From Lacinutrix mariniflava (GTDB taxonomy: Bacteria > Bacteroidota > Bacteroidia > Flavobacteriales > Flavobacteriaceae): 36,663 nt of DNA. Each line of letters opens with the position of its first letter. Positions within the stretch are counted from its first letter, which is position 1. The stretch spans positions 1 through 36,663 of the forward strand of contig NZ_LIQG01000021.1 in the NCBI RefSeq assembly GCF_001418015.1. The letters run 5' to 3'. Positions 23,648-32,485 of this stretch are shown here, piece after piece. A program made the translations under genes and the position numbers. The notes under the pieces were generated by a model. That model was given only the letters and a program-made list of their open reading frames with translations. It searched no databases and was not told where the DNA came from.

Positions 23648-25340
23648 TGATTATTTTTTTTGATAGTGAAAAAGAAAAACCTTTGTCTGTACTTATTTTA
23701 TAATCCATTACTAATTGACGACAGATTTTATCGATCAGTTTTGGTGTAATTGTTTTATTAAAACTAGCTGTTCCATTATCAGTATAATTGAATAATAAAT
23801 AACCATTATCAGATTTTAATTCAAAATCTATTGCTTTATTATCTTGCTTATAAAAAGCATGTTTTATAGAATTTATTAGTAGTTCTGTAAGTAAAAGTCC
23901 AAAATACATTGCATGGTCTATAGGGATTTCAACAGAAGCAATACTAAAATTAGTTGTAATATCGTTGTCTTTAAACACATCGAAGAAACTAACTTTTACA
24001 TCATTAAGGTAACCTGCTGTATTCACCTTTTTTTTATCTTCACTTTTGTATAAATGTTTGTGTAACGTAGAAATAGCCTCAACTTTAGTTAAAATGTTTT
24101 TTAAATAAATACTTTCTTTTTCTGAAGTTTTTTTAAGTTGATTAGAAACAAGAATGACTACCAACTGCAAATTATTATTAATACGATGATTGGCTTCACT
24201 TAGCAAAAATTCATTTTCTTGAGATAAATATTGTAACCTTTTGTTGCTTTTTCTTGATCTTTTAAGAAAATAAGCAATAACAGCAATTATAAAAAAAGCA
24301 AAAGAAACCAAGCTAATACTCACATATAAATTTATTCTATTTGCTACTAACTCTTTATTTTTATTATGAATTTCGAGAGTATTAATTTTTATTTGATTTT
24401 CTTTTTCCTTTAGCTTGTATTTACCTTCTATGTTTAACAATAATTCTTCTTTTTTAATTTCGTTATACTTAGTAGTAAGCTCTAGTCTGTATTTTAAATA
24501 TTCGTATGCTTTTTCTGTATCGTTAAGTCTAAAATATAAATTTTGAATATTCTCATTAAGGATAATTTCATTGTATAATAAATTGTTTTCTTTAGAAAAT
24601 TTAGCTGCGTGTAATGCTTTTTTTAGTGCTTTCTCTAATTGGTTGCTTCTAGCTAAAGCCATTATATAACTTATATAAGCATCAGCTTGCTGTTGCTCCA
24701 TATTATTACTTTCTGCAAATTCAATTATTTCTTCTAAATAGCGTATTGCTGTGTTATATTCTTTTTTACGTTCATAAACACCTGCAATCTCAAGTAAAGA
24801 ATAAAACACATTATCTTTATCATTTATTTTTCTTGCTAAATCAAGTGATTTATTAGCGTAAAACAGTGTTGAATCTTGTATATGATAAAACTCTGTAAAA
24901 AGTGCTGCTCGCCTATTGTAATATTTAGCTAAATAAAGTTCATCAACTTTATATTCCTTTAAAATGTGTGCTGCCTTATCAAGCTCAACAACAGATTCTA
25001 CCAGCATTGTTCTTTTTCTGAAAAACTCTGCCATTTTTACATGGTATAAGAATTCTAACTGTTTATTATTTATGGTTTTAATGTTCTCAAAAGCCTTAAT
25101 GTAATAATCATTAGCCGTATCATAATCTAACTTTAGTTTGTGAATTTGAGCTAATCCTAAAAGGAGATTGATTTTTTGTTCTTGATCTGTAGGTTCTGCT
25201 ATGTACTTGCTATAATAAGTTATGGCTTCATCTAATTTGTTTTCATTAATTAGATTCTGACCAAAATCTACAATATCATCCTTTTGAGAAAATGATAGAT
25301 GAAACATTAAAAATGAAATACAAAGAAATAGACATCTCAT
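23640..25340 (-). CDS. TPR-containing HisKA_2-type sensor histidine kinase
   Basis: 566 residues from ATG 25340. A signal peptide (MRCLFLCISFLMFHLSFSQ) is followed by periplasmic tetratricopeptide repeats (about 25-320), a transmembrane helix (about 338-358) and a cytoplasmic kinase part. The HisKA_2 helix reads EANHRINNNLQLVVILVSNQ. The HATPase N-box is LLTELLINSIKHA. The G1 region is YTDNGTASF, lacking the usual second glycine of DxGxG, so kinase activity may be low or altered. An earlier in-frame ATG at 25385 lies inside the preceding gene and would spoil the signal peptide. The chosen start is 1 bp after that gene's stop. It pairs with the overlapping LytTR regulator. Confidence 0.9.
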   Translation of the reverse strand: MRCLFLCISFLMFHLSFSQKDDIVDFGQNLINENKLDEAITYYSKYIAEPTDQEQKINLLLGLAQIHKLKLDYDTANDYYIKAFENIKTINNKQLEFLYHVKMAEFFRKRTMLVESVVELDKAAHILKEYKVDELYLAKYYNRRAALFTEFYHIQDSTLFYANKSLDLARKINDKDNVFYSLLEIAGVYERKKEYNTAIRYLEEIIEFAESNNMEQQQADAYISYIMALARSNQLEKALKKALHAAKFSKENNLLYNEIILNENIQNLYFRLNDTEKAYEYLKYRLELTTKYNEIKKEELLLNIEGKYKLKEKENQIKINTLEIHNKNKELVANRINLYVSISLVSFAFFIIAVIAYFLKRSRKSNKRLQYLSQENEFLLSEANHRINNNLQLVVILVSNQLKKTSEKESIYLKNILTKVEAISTLHKHLYKSEDKKKVNTAGYLNDVKVSFFDVFKDNDITTNFSIASVEIPIDHAMYFGLLLTELLINSIKHAFYKQDNKAIDFELKSDNGYLLFNYTDNGTASFNKTITPKLIDKICRQLVMDYKISTDKGFSFSLSKKIINE

Positions 25341-25341
25341 A

Positions 25342-26598
25342 CTAGGTCTTCTGCTTCTTTTTCTTCGCCGCAGGAAATAACACATTATTAAGTATTAATC
25401 TATAACCTGGAGATGTTGGGTGTAAATCGAGTTCTGTCTTTGGGTCACCAACTTTATGTGTGTAATCTTCCGGATCATGACCTCCATAAAATGTAAAAAA
25501 GCCTTTTCCTTTAATACCATGAATGTATTTTGCTTCTCCATTTGTTTTGTTTTCACCCATAACAAGTACATTACTTTTAATTTGTTCTCGAGTAAAAGAT
25601 GTGGTTTGTCCCATAAAACCTTTTACTAAAGCTGTGTGGTTTTGACATAACATGGTTGGAATTGGATCCCATTTTGCAGAGAAATCCATAAGAGAGAAAT
25701 AATCTGTTTGTTTTGGTATTTTACGTTTTGGAGTCATGTCTATACTAGAAAACTCGTATACCATTGGACTGCGTTCCAACGTGTAATCTTTAAAAGCAAA
25801 GGTTTTATGGTACTGTATTTTAGATTGGTAATTAGCATCGCTCGCGTCTCCATCGAACATTGGCTCGCAAATATCTACACCTTCCGCAGATAATGCTATA
25901 TCAAAACTATCTGTTGCACTGCACATAGCAAACATAAATCCTCCACCAACAACATAATCTCTAATTTTTAATGCAACGTCTCTTTTCTCCGTAGACACTT
26001 TACTGTAACCTAATTTTGTTGCGAGAGTTTCAGCAGATTTTTTTTCGTCTATATACCAAGCAGCGGTTCTGTAACGTGCATAAAATTTACCAAATTGGCC
26101 TGTAAAATCTTCGTGATGCAGATGCAGCCAATCGTAGAGAATTAGTTCATCTTTTAAAACGTCTTCATCGTAAATGGTTTCGTAAGGTATTTCGGCGTAG
26201 GTTAATACCATTGTAACCGCATCATCCCAAGGTAATTTGCCTTTTGGTGTGTAAACTGCAATTTTTGGAGCTTTTTCTAAAACTACAGATTCCATATTTT
26301 TACTTGGACTACTAATTTCATTTAATATACTTTCCGTTTTATCATCACTTAATACTTCGAAACTTACGCCTCGAATTTGACATTCTTTTCGAATTTCGTC
26401 AGTATCTGGCAATAAAAAAGAACCACCTCTATAGTTTAATAGCCACTTAACTTTTATGTCTTTGGCTAACGTCCAATAGGTAATTCCATAAGCTTTTAAG
26501 TGATTTTCTTGTGTTTCAGCATCCATTGGCACCAATAAATAAGATGCGTAACTTTGGCTTGTAATTAGGAAGATTAATATGAATAGTATTTTTTTCAT
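25342..26598 (-). CDS. 'Asparagine synthetase B'-like exported protein, copy B
   Basis: 418 residues, almost identical to copy A at 18177-19433 (differences include F14, L22 and D399), with the same signal peptide. It shows no AsnB catalytic signature, so the common label is doubtful and function is unknown. It lies immediately upstream of the TPR histidine kinase with a 1-bp gap, so it heads an apparent four-gene unit: this gene, kinase, LytTR regulator, LamG protein. About 100 bp upstream is the AI-2E family gene on the same strand. Since copy A's upstream flank is a truncated version of this flank, copy B is likely the original. Confidence 0.85.
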   Translation of the reverse strand: MKKILFILIFLITSQSYASYLLVPMDAETQENHLKAYGITYWTLAKDIKVKWLLNYRGGSFLLPDTDEIRKECQIRGVSFEVLSDDKTESILNEISSPSKNMESVVLEKAPKIAVYTPKGKLPWDDAVTMVLTYAEIPYETIYDEDVLKDELILYDWLHLHHEDFTGQFGKFYARYRTAAWYIDEKKSAETLATKLGYSKVSTEKRDVALKIRDYVVGGGFMFAMCSATDSFDIALSAEGVDICEPMFDGDASDANYQSKIQYHKTFAFKDYTLERSPMVYEFSSIDMTPKRKIPKQTDYFSLMDFSAKWDPIPTMLCQNHTALVKGFMGQTTSFTREQIKSNVLVMGENKTNGEAKYIHGIKGKGFFTFYGGHDPEDYTHKVGDPKTELDLHPTSPGYRLILNNVLFPAAKKKKQKT

Positions 26599-26865
26599 TG
26601 TCTTATTTTTGATTATTTCAAAAATTGATTTTCATAGAAATAATCCTCTTGAAAGATAATTAAAAAAATTATTCCTTTTCAGAAACAGCAATAAATAATT
26701 AAGCAGAAATAATCTTAGCTATTCCTCTTGTACTAGGGAATTGTTCTAATATTATTTTAAGAAATACAGTAATAGGTATTGCCATTATTAATCCTGGAAC
26801 TCCCCAAATAAATCCCCAAAACATTAATGCTACAAGCACTGTAATTACATTTATTGAAAAAGATT
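25355..26865. repeat. Direct repeat B (partner of 18190-19643)
   Basis: The longer member of the direct repeat. It covers the 'asparagine synthetase B'-like gene, the 100-bp upstream region and the last 167 bp of the AI-2E family gene. Homology to A stops at GAAAAAGATT (26865) on one side and at the gene's stop region on the other. Confidence 0.93.
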
Positions 26866-27727
26866 TCCCCATAAATATTGGTTCCAAAATAGAACCATAA
26901 AGCACTTGTGTTCCTGCAATTGCAATAATAAAAAACAATAATGTACTTGAAGCTTCTAATTCTACAAACGCAAAAACTGAAAGTAATAATACCGTTACAA
27001 ATGAACCTACCATTTGAACAAAATTAATTAAGAAAGCAAATAAGCCCCAAAAAATAGGAAAACTTACATCGAAGAAATAGCAAGCTAAACCAGTAAATAA
27101 TCCTGTTAGAAAGCTAACTAATACTTTTACTTTTATAAATTTTATTAAATCGTTTTCAATTTTAATGAATGTTTTAATAGATTGGTGTCTCTTCTTTAAT
27201 AAGGTTTTATTAATAAGGTTTTCAATATTTATAGATTCGGCTAACCAGAGCACCACAAAGAAAATAGTCATCAACAATGCTGTTAACGCTCTTGTTATAA
27301 CGGTTAAAGTGTTTCCAAAGTTTTTAAATATGGCTTCTTTATTAAGAAAACGAGATAATTTAGCATTGTCTTCTTTTATAGCTTCAGAACCAAAAATAGA
27401 TTCCACTTCATAAACCAAATCATTTACTTTAGTTTGTGCTTTTAAAAGGAATGACGAATCGCTTTCCATTATCTGTTTACTCGATAATTTTACTAACTCT
27501 ACTCCTAGTTTTACACCTAAAACGATAATTAATAGTACTATAAAAATACTTATTATTTTATGTACTCCTCTACGTTTTAAAAAACGCATTAATGGTAAAA
27601 ACAACAACGCTATAAACATTGAAAAAAACAATGGAATAAATATAAACGATAAGACTTTAAGTAAATAAAATATTATTGGTATTACTATTATTAACAGTAA
27701 GTAGTTTGTTGTACGGAGTTTATCCAT
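26699..27727 (-). CDS. AI-2E family transporter
   Basis: 342 residues, an integral inner-membrane protein of the AI-2E/YdiK/PerM family. About eight hydrophobic segments are visible, with an N-terminal pair, a soluble stretch (about 75-130) and the characteristic C-terminal region (FWGFIWGVPGLIMAIPITVF) rich in Gly and Pro. Members export autoinducer-2 or act as ion antiporters; the substrate here cannot be told. TATCTTTA about 40 nt upstream is one base from the -7 consensus. The 3' end was duplicated into the relic at 19532-19643. Confidence 0.88.
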   Translation of the reverse strand: MDKLRTTNYLLLIIVIPIIFYLLKVLSFIFIPLFFSMFIALLFLPLMRFLKRRGVHKIISIFIVLLIIVLGVKLGVELVKLSSKQIMESDSSFLLKAQTKVNDLVYEVESIFGSEAIKEDNAKLSRFLNKEAIFKNFGNTLTVITRALTALLMTIFFVVLWLAESINIENLINKTLLKKRHQSIKTFIKIENDLIKFIKVKVLVSFLTGLFTGLACYFFDVSFPIFWGLFAFLINFVQMVGSFVTVLLLSVFAFVELEASSTLLFFIIAIAGTQVLYGSILEPIFMGKSFSINVITVLVALMFWGFIWGVPGLIMAIPITVFLKIILEQFPSTRGIAKIISA

Positions 27728-27798
27728 TATTGTTACACTTATTTTTATGTAAAGATAATTTAATGTGGTCTTTTATTGTTAAATTTTAACACTAGTTG

Positions 27799-29331
27799 TT
27801 AAAACGGAACTTCATCATCTGGAGCACCGAAGGCATCTTCTGGTGATGCAGTAAAATTATCGGTTTTAAAACCATCGTCATTAGCAGCATTCATTTTACT
27901 ATGAAATTCTTGTCCAGAAGAGAAAGGTGTATCGAAATCATCTAGATTATCAAACTTACCTAAGTTTCCAATAAACTTTAAACGAATATTTTCAAGTCCA
28001 CCATTTCTATGCTTTGCTACAATAAACTCACCTTGTCCAGCTGTAGGAGATTGATCGTCATCATCCCATTCATCAATTTTATAGTATTCTGGTCTGTATA
28101 TAAAAGATACAATATCTGCATCTTGCTCAATGGCTCCAGATTCACGTAAATCTGAAAGTAAAGGTCTTTTACTTCCTCCACGTGTTTCTACAGCACGCGA
28201 TAATTGTGATAATGCAATTACTGGCACTTCTAATTCTTTTGCTAAAGCTTTTAGGTTTCTAGAAATAGTAGATATTTCTTGTTCACGATTTCCTCCACTA
28301 CCTGCAGCTGTCATAAGCTGTAAATAATCAATCATGATCATTTTAATTCCGTGCTGAGATGCTAAACGTCTTGCTTTTGCACGTAAATCGAATATTGAAA
28401 GCGATGGTGTATCATCAATAAACAAAGGTGCTTTTTCAAGCGCTTTTACTTTAACGTTTAATTGCTCCCACTCGTGTTTTTCTAATTTACCTGTTCTTAA
28501 TTTCTCTGAAGACAAGCCGGTTTCACTAGAAATTAATCTTGTTATTAACTGTACAGAAGCCATCTCTAAAGAGAAGAAGGCAACAGGAACGTTATGCATT
28601 ACAGCAATATTTCTAGCCATTGTTAACGTAAAGGCTGTTTTACCCATACCTGGACGTGCTGCAACAATAATTAAATCACTTGGCTGCCAGCCCGAGGTTA
28701 ATTTATCTAGCTTATCGAAACCAGAAGGCACACCACTCATTCCATCTTTCTTAGAAATCTCCTCAATTTTCTTTTTGGCTTGTATTACTAAATCTTGTGC
28801 TGTTTCACTCGATTTTTTAATATTTCCTTGAGTTACTTCATATAATTTAGATTCGGCCATATCTAGCAAATCAAAAACATCTTGAGTTTCGTCGTAAGCG
28901 GTTTCTATAATTTCGCTTGATATTTTAATTAAGCTTCGCTGAATAAATTTCTGTAAAATAATACGGGCATGAAACTCAATATGGGCAGAAGAAGACACCT
29001 TTTGTGTTAACGAAATCAGATAAAAATCACCTCCAGCTAAATCTAGCTTCGCATTAGTTTTTAATTGCGTAGAAACGGTTAATAAGTCAATTGGTTGACT
29101 TTCCTGAAACAACATAAATATAGCTTCAAAAATATGTTGATGGGCTTCTTTATAAAATGCATCAGCACTTAAAATATCAATAACCTCATCGACACCTTTT
29201 TTATCAATCATCATCGCACCAAGAACAACCTCTTCTAAATCAAGAGCTTGCGGTGGTATTTTTCCTTTTTCAAGAGATATAATTGTACTTTTATCTACTT
29301 TATATCCGGATACTGGGTTGGGTTGCTTCAT
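27799..29331 (-). CDS. dnaB: Replicative DNA helicase DnaB
   Basis: 510 residues, the hexameric 5'-3' helicase of the replication fork. The N-terminal DnaB domain (about 20-125, PPQALDLEEVVLGAMMIDKK) and linker are followed by the RecA-like C-terminal domain. Walker A is ARPGMGKTAF (near 228), Walker B is MIMIDYLQLM, and the later motifs LSQLSRAVETRGGSKRP and SDLRESGAIEQDADIV are present. No intein is visible. An acidic, low-complexity C-terminal tail follows. It stands alone, 183 bp from accA upstream, where no clear promoter consensus was seen. Confidence 0.97.
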   Translation of the reverse strand: MKQPNPVSGYKVDKSTIISLEKGKIPPQALDLEEVVLGAMMIDKKGVDEVIDILSADAFYKEAHQHIFEAIFMLFQESQPIDLLTVSTQLKTNAKLDLAGGDFYLISLTQKVSSSAHIEFHARIILQKFIQRSLIKISSEIIETAYDETQDVFDLLDMAESKLYEVTQGNIKKSSETAQDLVIQAKKKIEEISKKDGMSGVPSGFDKLDKLTSGWQPSDLIIVAARPGMGKTAFTLTMARNIAVMHNVPVAFFSLEMASVQLITRLISSETGLSSEKLRTGKLEKHEWEQLNVKVKALEKAPLFIDDTPSLSIFDLRAKARRLASQHGIKMIMIDYLQLMTAAGSGGNREQEISTISRNLKALAKELEVPVIALSQLSRAVETRGGSKRPLLSDLRESGAIEQDADIVSFIYRPEYYKIDEWDDDDQSPTAGQGEFIVAKHRNGGLENIRLKFIGNLGKFDNLDDFDTPFSSGQEFHSKMNAANDDGFKTDNFTASPEDAFGAPDDEVPF

Positions 29332-29514
29332 GTTAAGCTAATGTAAAACAATTGTTACGAGAATGTGCGTTTTAAGAATTTTCAATCTTAACACCTCTTC
29401 AACAATTGAACTGTTAATAAGTCAATAATATTGTTAATAAGCATAAAAAAATTCAAAAATTGAACTGGCTAAATGCTTAGTCTTATATTTTTTTATTTTA
29501 AGTATTTGTTACTG

Positions 29515-30468
29515 TTAGCCTTTATAAACTCCCATTTGAGAATATTTATCCATACGCTGCTCTACTAATTCTTTTGGTGATAAGTTTTTAAACTCATCGT
29601 AAGATTTTTCAATAGCATTTTTTACAGCTGCAAACGTTTTATCTCTATCACTATGTGCTCCTCCTAATGGTTCTTTAATGATTTCGTCTACTATCTTCAT
29701 TCTTTTCATGTCTGTAGCAGTAAGCTTTAAAGCATCTGCAGCTTGCTCTTTGTACTCCCAGCTTCTCCATAAAATTGAAGAACAAGATTCTGGAGAGATT
29801 ACTGAATACCATGTATTTTCTAGCATTAGCACCTTATCTCCTACTCCAATCCCTAATGCTCCACCAGAAGCACCTTCACCAATTACAATAGTAATGATTG
29901 GTACTTTAAGACGTGTCATTTCAAGAATATTTCTAGCAATAGCTTCACCTTGACCGCGTTCTTCTGCTTCTAAACCAGGATATGCTCCCGGAGTATCTAG
30001 AAGTGTTATTACTGGAATACCAAACTTCTCGGCAGATTTCATTAAACGAAGCGCTTTACGGTAACCTTCTGGATTTGCCATCCCGAAGTTTCTGTATTGT
30101 CTTGTTTTTGTATTGTATCCTTTTTGTTGACCAATAATCATGTAACTTTGGTCTCCAATTTTACCTAATCCACCAATCATGGCTTTATCGTCTTTAAAAT
30201 TACGGTCTCCATGTAGCTCTAAAAAAGAGTCTCCACATAAAGCTTTAATATAATCTAAAGTATAGGGTCTGTTAGGATGGCGCGACATTTGTACACGCTG
30301 CCATGGTGTTAAATTCTTGTAGATTTCCTTTTTAGTTGCAACAAGCTTTTTCTCTATTTGTTTACAGGTTTCTGTAACATCGACTTCGCTCTCTTTACCA
30401 ATAATTTGGCATTTGTCTAATTGGTCTTCTAGTTCCTTTATTGGTAATTCAAATTCTAAATATTCCAT
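29515..30468 (-). CDS. accA: Acetyl-CoA carboxylase carboxyltransferase subunit alpha
   Basis: 317 residues, the usual length. With AccD it transfers the carboxyl group from biotin to acetyl-CoA, making malonyl-CoA for fatty-acid synthesis in the cytoplasm. The N-terminal helical part ([19 protein letters not shown]) and the crotonase-fold catalytic domain with [20 protein letters not shown] and [12 protein letters not shown] are clear. It is the last gene of the minus-strand run tgt-lptF/G-eamA-accA, 40 bp after the transporter gene. Confidence 0.97.
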   Translation of the reverse strand: MEYLEFELPIKELEDQLDKCQIIGKESEVDVTETCKQIEKKLVATKKEIYKNLTPWQRVQMSRHPNRPYTLDYIKALCGDSFLELHGDRNFKDDKAMIGGLGKIGDQSYMIIGQQKGYNTKTRQYRNFGMANPEGYRKALRLMKSAEKFGIPVITLLDTPGAYPGLEAEERGQGEAIARNILEMTRLKVPIITIVIGEGASGGALGIGVGDKVLMLENTWYSVISPESCSSILWRSWEYKEQAADALKLTATDMKRMKIVDEIIKEPLGGAHSDRDKTFAAVKNAIEKSYDEFKNLSPKELVEQRMDKYSQMGVYKG

Positions 30469-30508
30469 TGAGAATTATATTATATAATTTCTAAGTTAGG
30501 TTACAAAA

Positions 30509-31423
30509 TTACACATTTTTTTCGTTTTGTGTCTTCTTATTTTTAAAGGCTTTTGTGTTTTTTATTATTCCGTTTAAAATCACGGTAGTCAATATAATAA
30601 GAGCTCCATAATAAAATGAAGATGACATGGTCTCTGTTTCTGGGAATATTACTAATGCTAATATCACACCATAAATAGGCTCTAAATTATAGGTAAGCAC
30701 CACTGTATAAGGACTAATTTGTTTCATTACATATACTGATGCTATAAACGCATAAGCCGTACAAATAGTTGCTAAAATTAATAAATAAAGAAAATCTTCG
30801 ATGCTTAATTGGAAATATTCTAGAGAAAAACCATCTCCAAATATTAATATAAATAGTGAAATAAAAACAACACCCGCAATAAACTCGTAAAATGAAATTT
30901 TTGTAGCTGAATCTTTTTCAAGAAATTTACCATTTAAAACGGCGAATAGTGACGAAAAAAAAGCTGATGAAATACCTAGTAAGATTCCTGTAATGTGCTT
31001 CATCTCTGTTTGCAGAATTATTGCAATTCCTATAATTACAATGACTCCAAAGAGTATTTCGTACCAAATAATTTTTCGCTTATAAACTATTGGCTCTATA
31101 AATGAAGCAAAAAAGGCTCCTGTAGAAAACATAGCTAAAGCTATTGAAATATTAGCAACATCTATGGATGCGAAAAAAGTGATCCAATGTAGAGCAATTA
31201 TAACTCCAGCGACAGAGAACTTAAGAAGTGTTTTTCGGTCTATCGTAATATCTACTTTAGCTATTTTTATATAAGCAAACATAAAAACAGTAGCAATTAC
31301 CATACGAAACCAAACTAGTGAAACGGCCTCGATAGTGATAAGTTTTCCTAAAACAGCAGTAAAACCAGCTATAAAAACTAAAAAATGTAGATGTAAATAA
31401 TTTTTAAATTTATCGTTTAGCAT
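30509..31423 (-). CDS. EamA/DMT family transporter
   Basis: 304 residues with about ten transmembrane helices in two EamA repeats (about 10-140 and 150-285), as in drug/metabolite transporters. The N-terminus FLVFIAGFTAVLGKLITIEA and the YTVVLTYNLEPIYGVILALV region with the EP dipeptide are typical of the superfamily. The substrate is unknown; amino-acid or metabolite export is common. It overlaps the end of the LPS permease gene by 14 bp, indicating an operon. A Lys-rich tail ends the protein. Confidence 0.9.
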   Translation of the reverse strand: MLNDKFKNYLHLHFLVFIAGFTAVLGKLITIEAVSLVWFRMVIATVFMFAYIKIAKVDITIDRKTLLKFSVAGVIIALHWITFFASIDVANISIALAMFSTGAFFASFIEPIVYKRKIIWYEILFGVIVIIGIAIILQTEMKHITGILLGISSAFFSSLFAVLNGKFLEKDSATKISFYEFIAGVVFISLFILIFGDGFSLEYFQLSIEDFLYLLILATICTAYAFIASVYVMKQISPYTVVLTYNLEPIYGVILALVIFPETETMSSSFYYGALIILTTVILNGIIKNTKAFKNKKTQNEKNV

Positions 31424-32483
31424 TGTATAATAATATAACAGCTAAAATACCAAAAATTACGTTTGGAAACCAAACTGCTATTAAAGGCGAGAAATCAGAC
31501 TGTGCTGCCATAGTACCAAAGACTTTGTCGAAGAAAACAAATATCATGGCAATAGTAATACCAAAAGCAAGATTAACTCCCATTCCTCCTCTTCTTTTAA
31601 TAGAAGATACGGCAACTGCTATAATTGTTAATATAAATACAGAAACAGGTAAACTCCACTTTCTATACAATTCTAATTTGTAACGACCAATATTAGAAGA
31701 TCCACGTTTTTCTTCACGTGAAATAAAACGCTTTAAATCTATATAATTCAAAGTCTCCGCAATATAATCGTCTGGTACTAAATCTTCTAGTTCGAAACTA
31801 AAAATAGTGTCTTTCCTGCGTTCACTTTCAAGAATATCTTTTTCGTCTGTAACTGTACGTTTAAAGTAATTACGCATTCTGTAAATAGAATCTTCCTCGA
31901 TATATCTTATACTATTTGCACTTATTTTATGAGTCATCTTATCTCCTTCAAAGTGTTCTAGTGAGAAATTTAAACCTTGAGCTCTTACGCCATCAAAACT
32001 ACTAACGTATATAATTTCGTTATCATTAATCTGTTTAAAAAGCTTTTGATTTTGAGTGCTTTTCTTTCCTTTTAAATATTTGTATTGAAAATCGTTAAAC
32101 CCTTTACTAGCATTAGGTGCAAGATACAAACCTAGAACAATTGAAATTAAACCTACAATAGTGGCTCCAATTATATAAGGTCTTAAAAATCTTGAAAATG
32201 ATACTCCTGAACTTAAAAAAGCAACAATCTCTGTGTTATTTGCTAATTTAGAAGTGAACCATATTACCGAAAGAAATAAAAATAATGGAAATAAAAGATG
32301 AGCAAAGTACACAGTAAAATCTAATAGATATAACATTACTTCACCAAAAGGTGCCTCACGCTCTAGGATTTTACCTATTTTTTCGGCAAGGTGAACTGTT
32401 ATTCCTATTGGAATAAACAGCAGTATCATCATTAAAAATGTGAGTAAGTAGCGCTTTAATATGTACCAATCTAGTATTTTCAA
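31410..32483 (-). CDS. LptF/LptG family lipopolysaccharide export permease
   Basis: 357 residues of the YjgP/YjgQ family. Three N-terminal transmembrane helices (MKILDWYILKRYLLTFLMMI, then about 55-75 and 100-120), a periplasmic beta-jellyroll (about 130-265) and three C-terminal helices are visible. LptF/LptG and LptB form the inner-membrane ABC extractor that passes LPS to LptC and the Lpt bridge. Sequence alone does not distinguish LptF from LptG. It lies 2 bp after tgt and overlaps the EamA gene by 14 bp. Confidence 0.92.
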   Translation of the reverse strand: MKILDWYILKRYLLTFLMMILLFIPIGITVHLAEKIGKILEREAPFGEVMLYLLDFTVYFAHLLFPLFLFLSVIWFTSKLANNTEIVAFLSSGVSFSRFLRPYIIGATIVGLISIVLGLYLAPNASKGFNDFQYKYLKGKKSTQNQKLFKQINDNEIIYVSSFDGVRAQGLNFSLEHFEGDKMTHKISANSIRYIEEDSIYRMRNYFKRTVTDEKDILESERRKDTIFSFELEDLVPDDYIAETLNYIDLKRFISREEKRGSSNIGRYKLELYRKWSLPVSVFILTIIAVAVSSIKRRGGMGVNLAFGITIAMIFVFFDKVFGTMAAQSDFSPLIAVWFPNVIFGILAVILLYNAKR

Positions 32484-32485
32484 TA

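Noticed and set aside
25341-25385. Earlier ATG for the TPR kinase, overlapping the preceding gene
   Set aside because: The added residues are basic, come from the out-of-frame end of the preceding gene and would hide the signal peptide at 25340.
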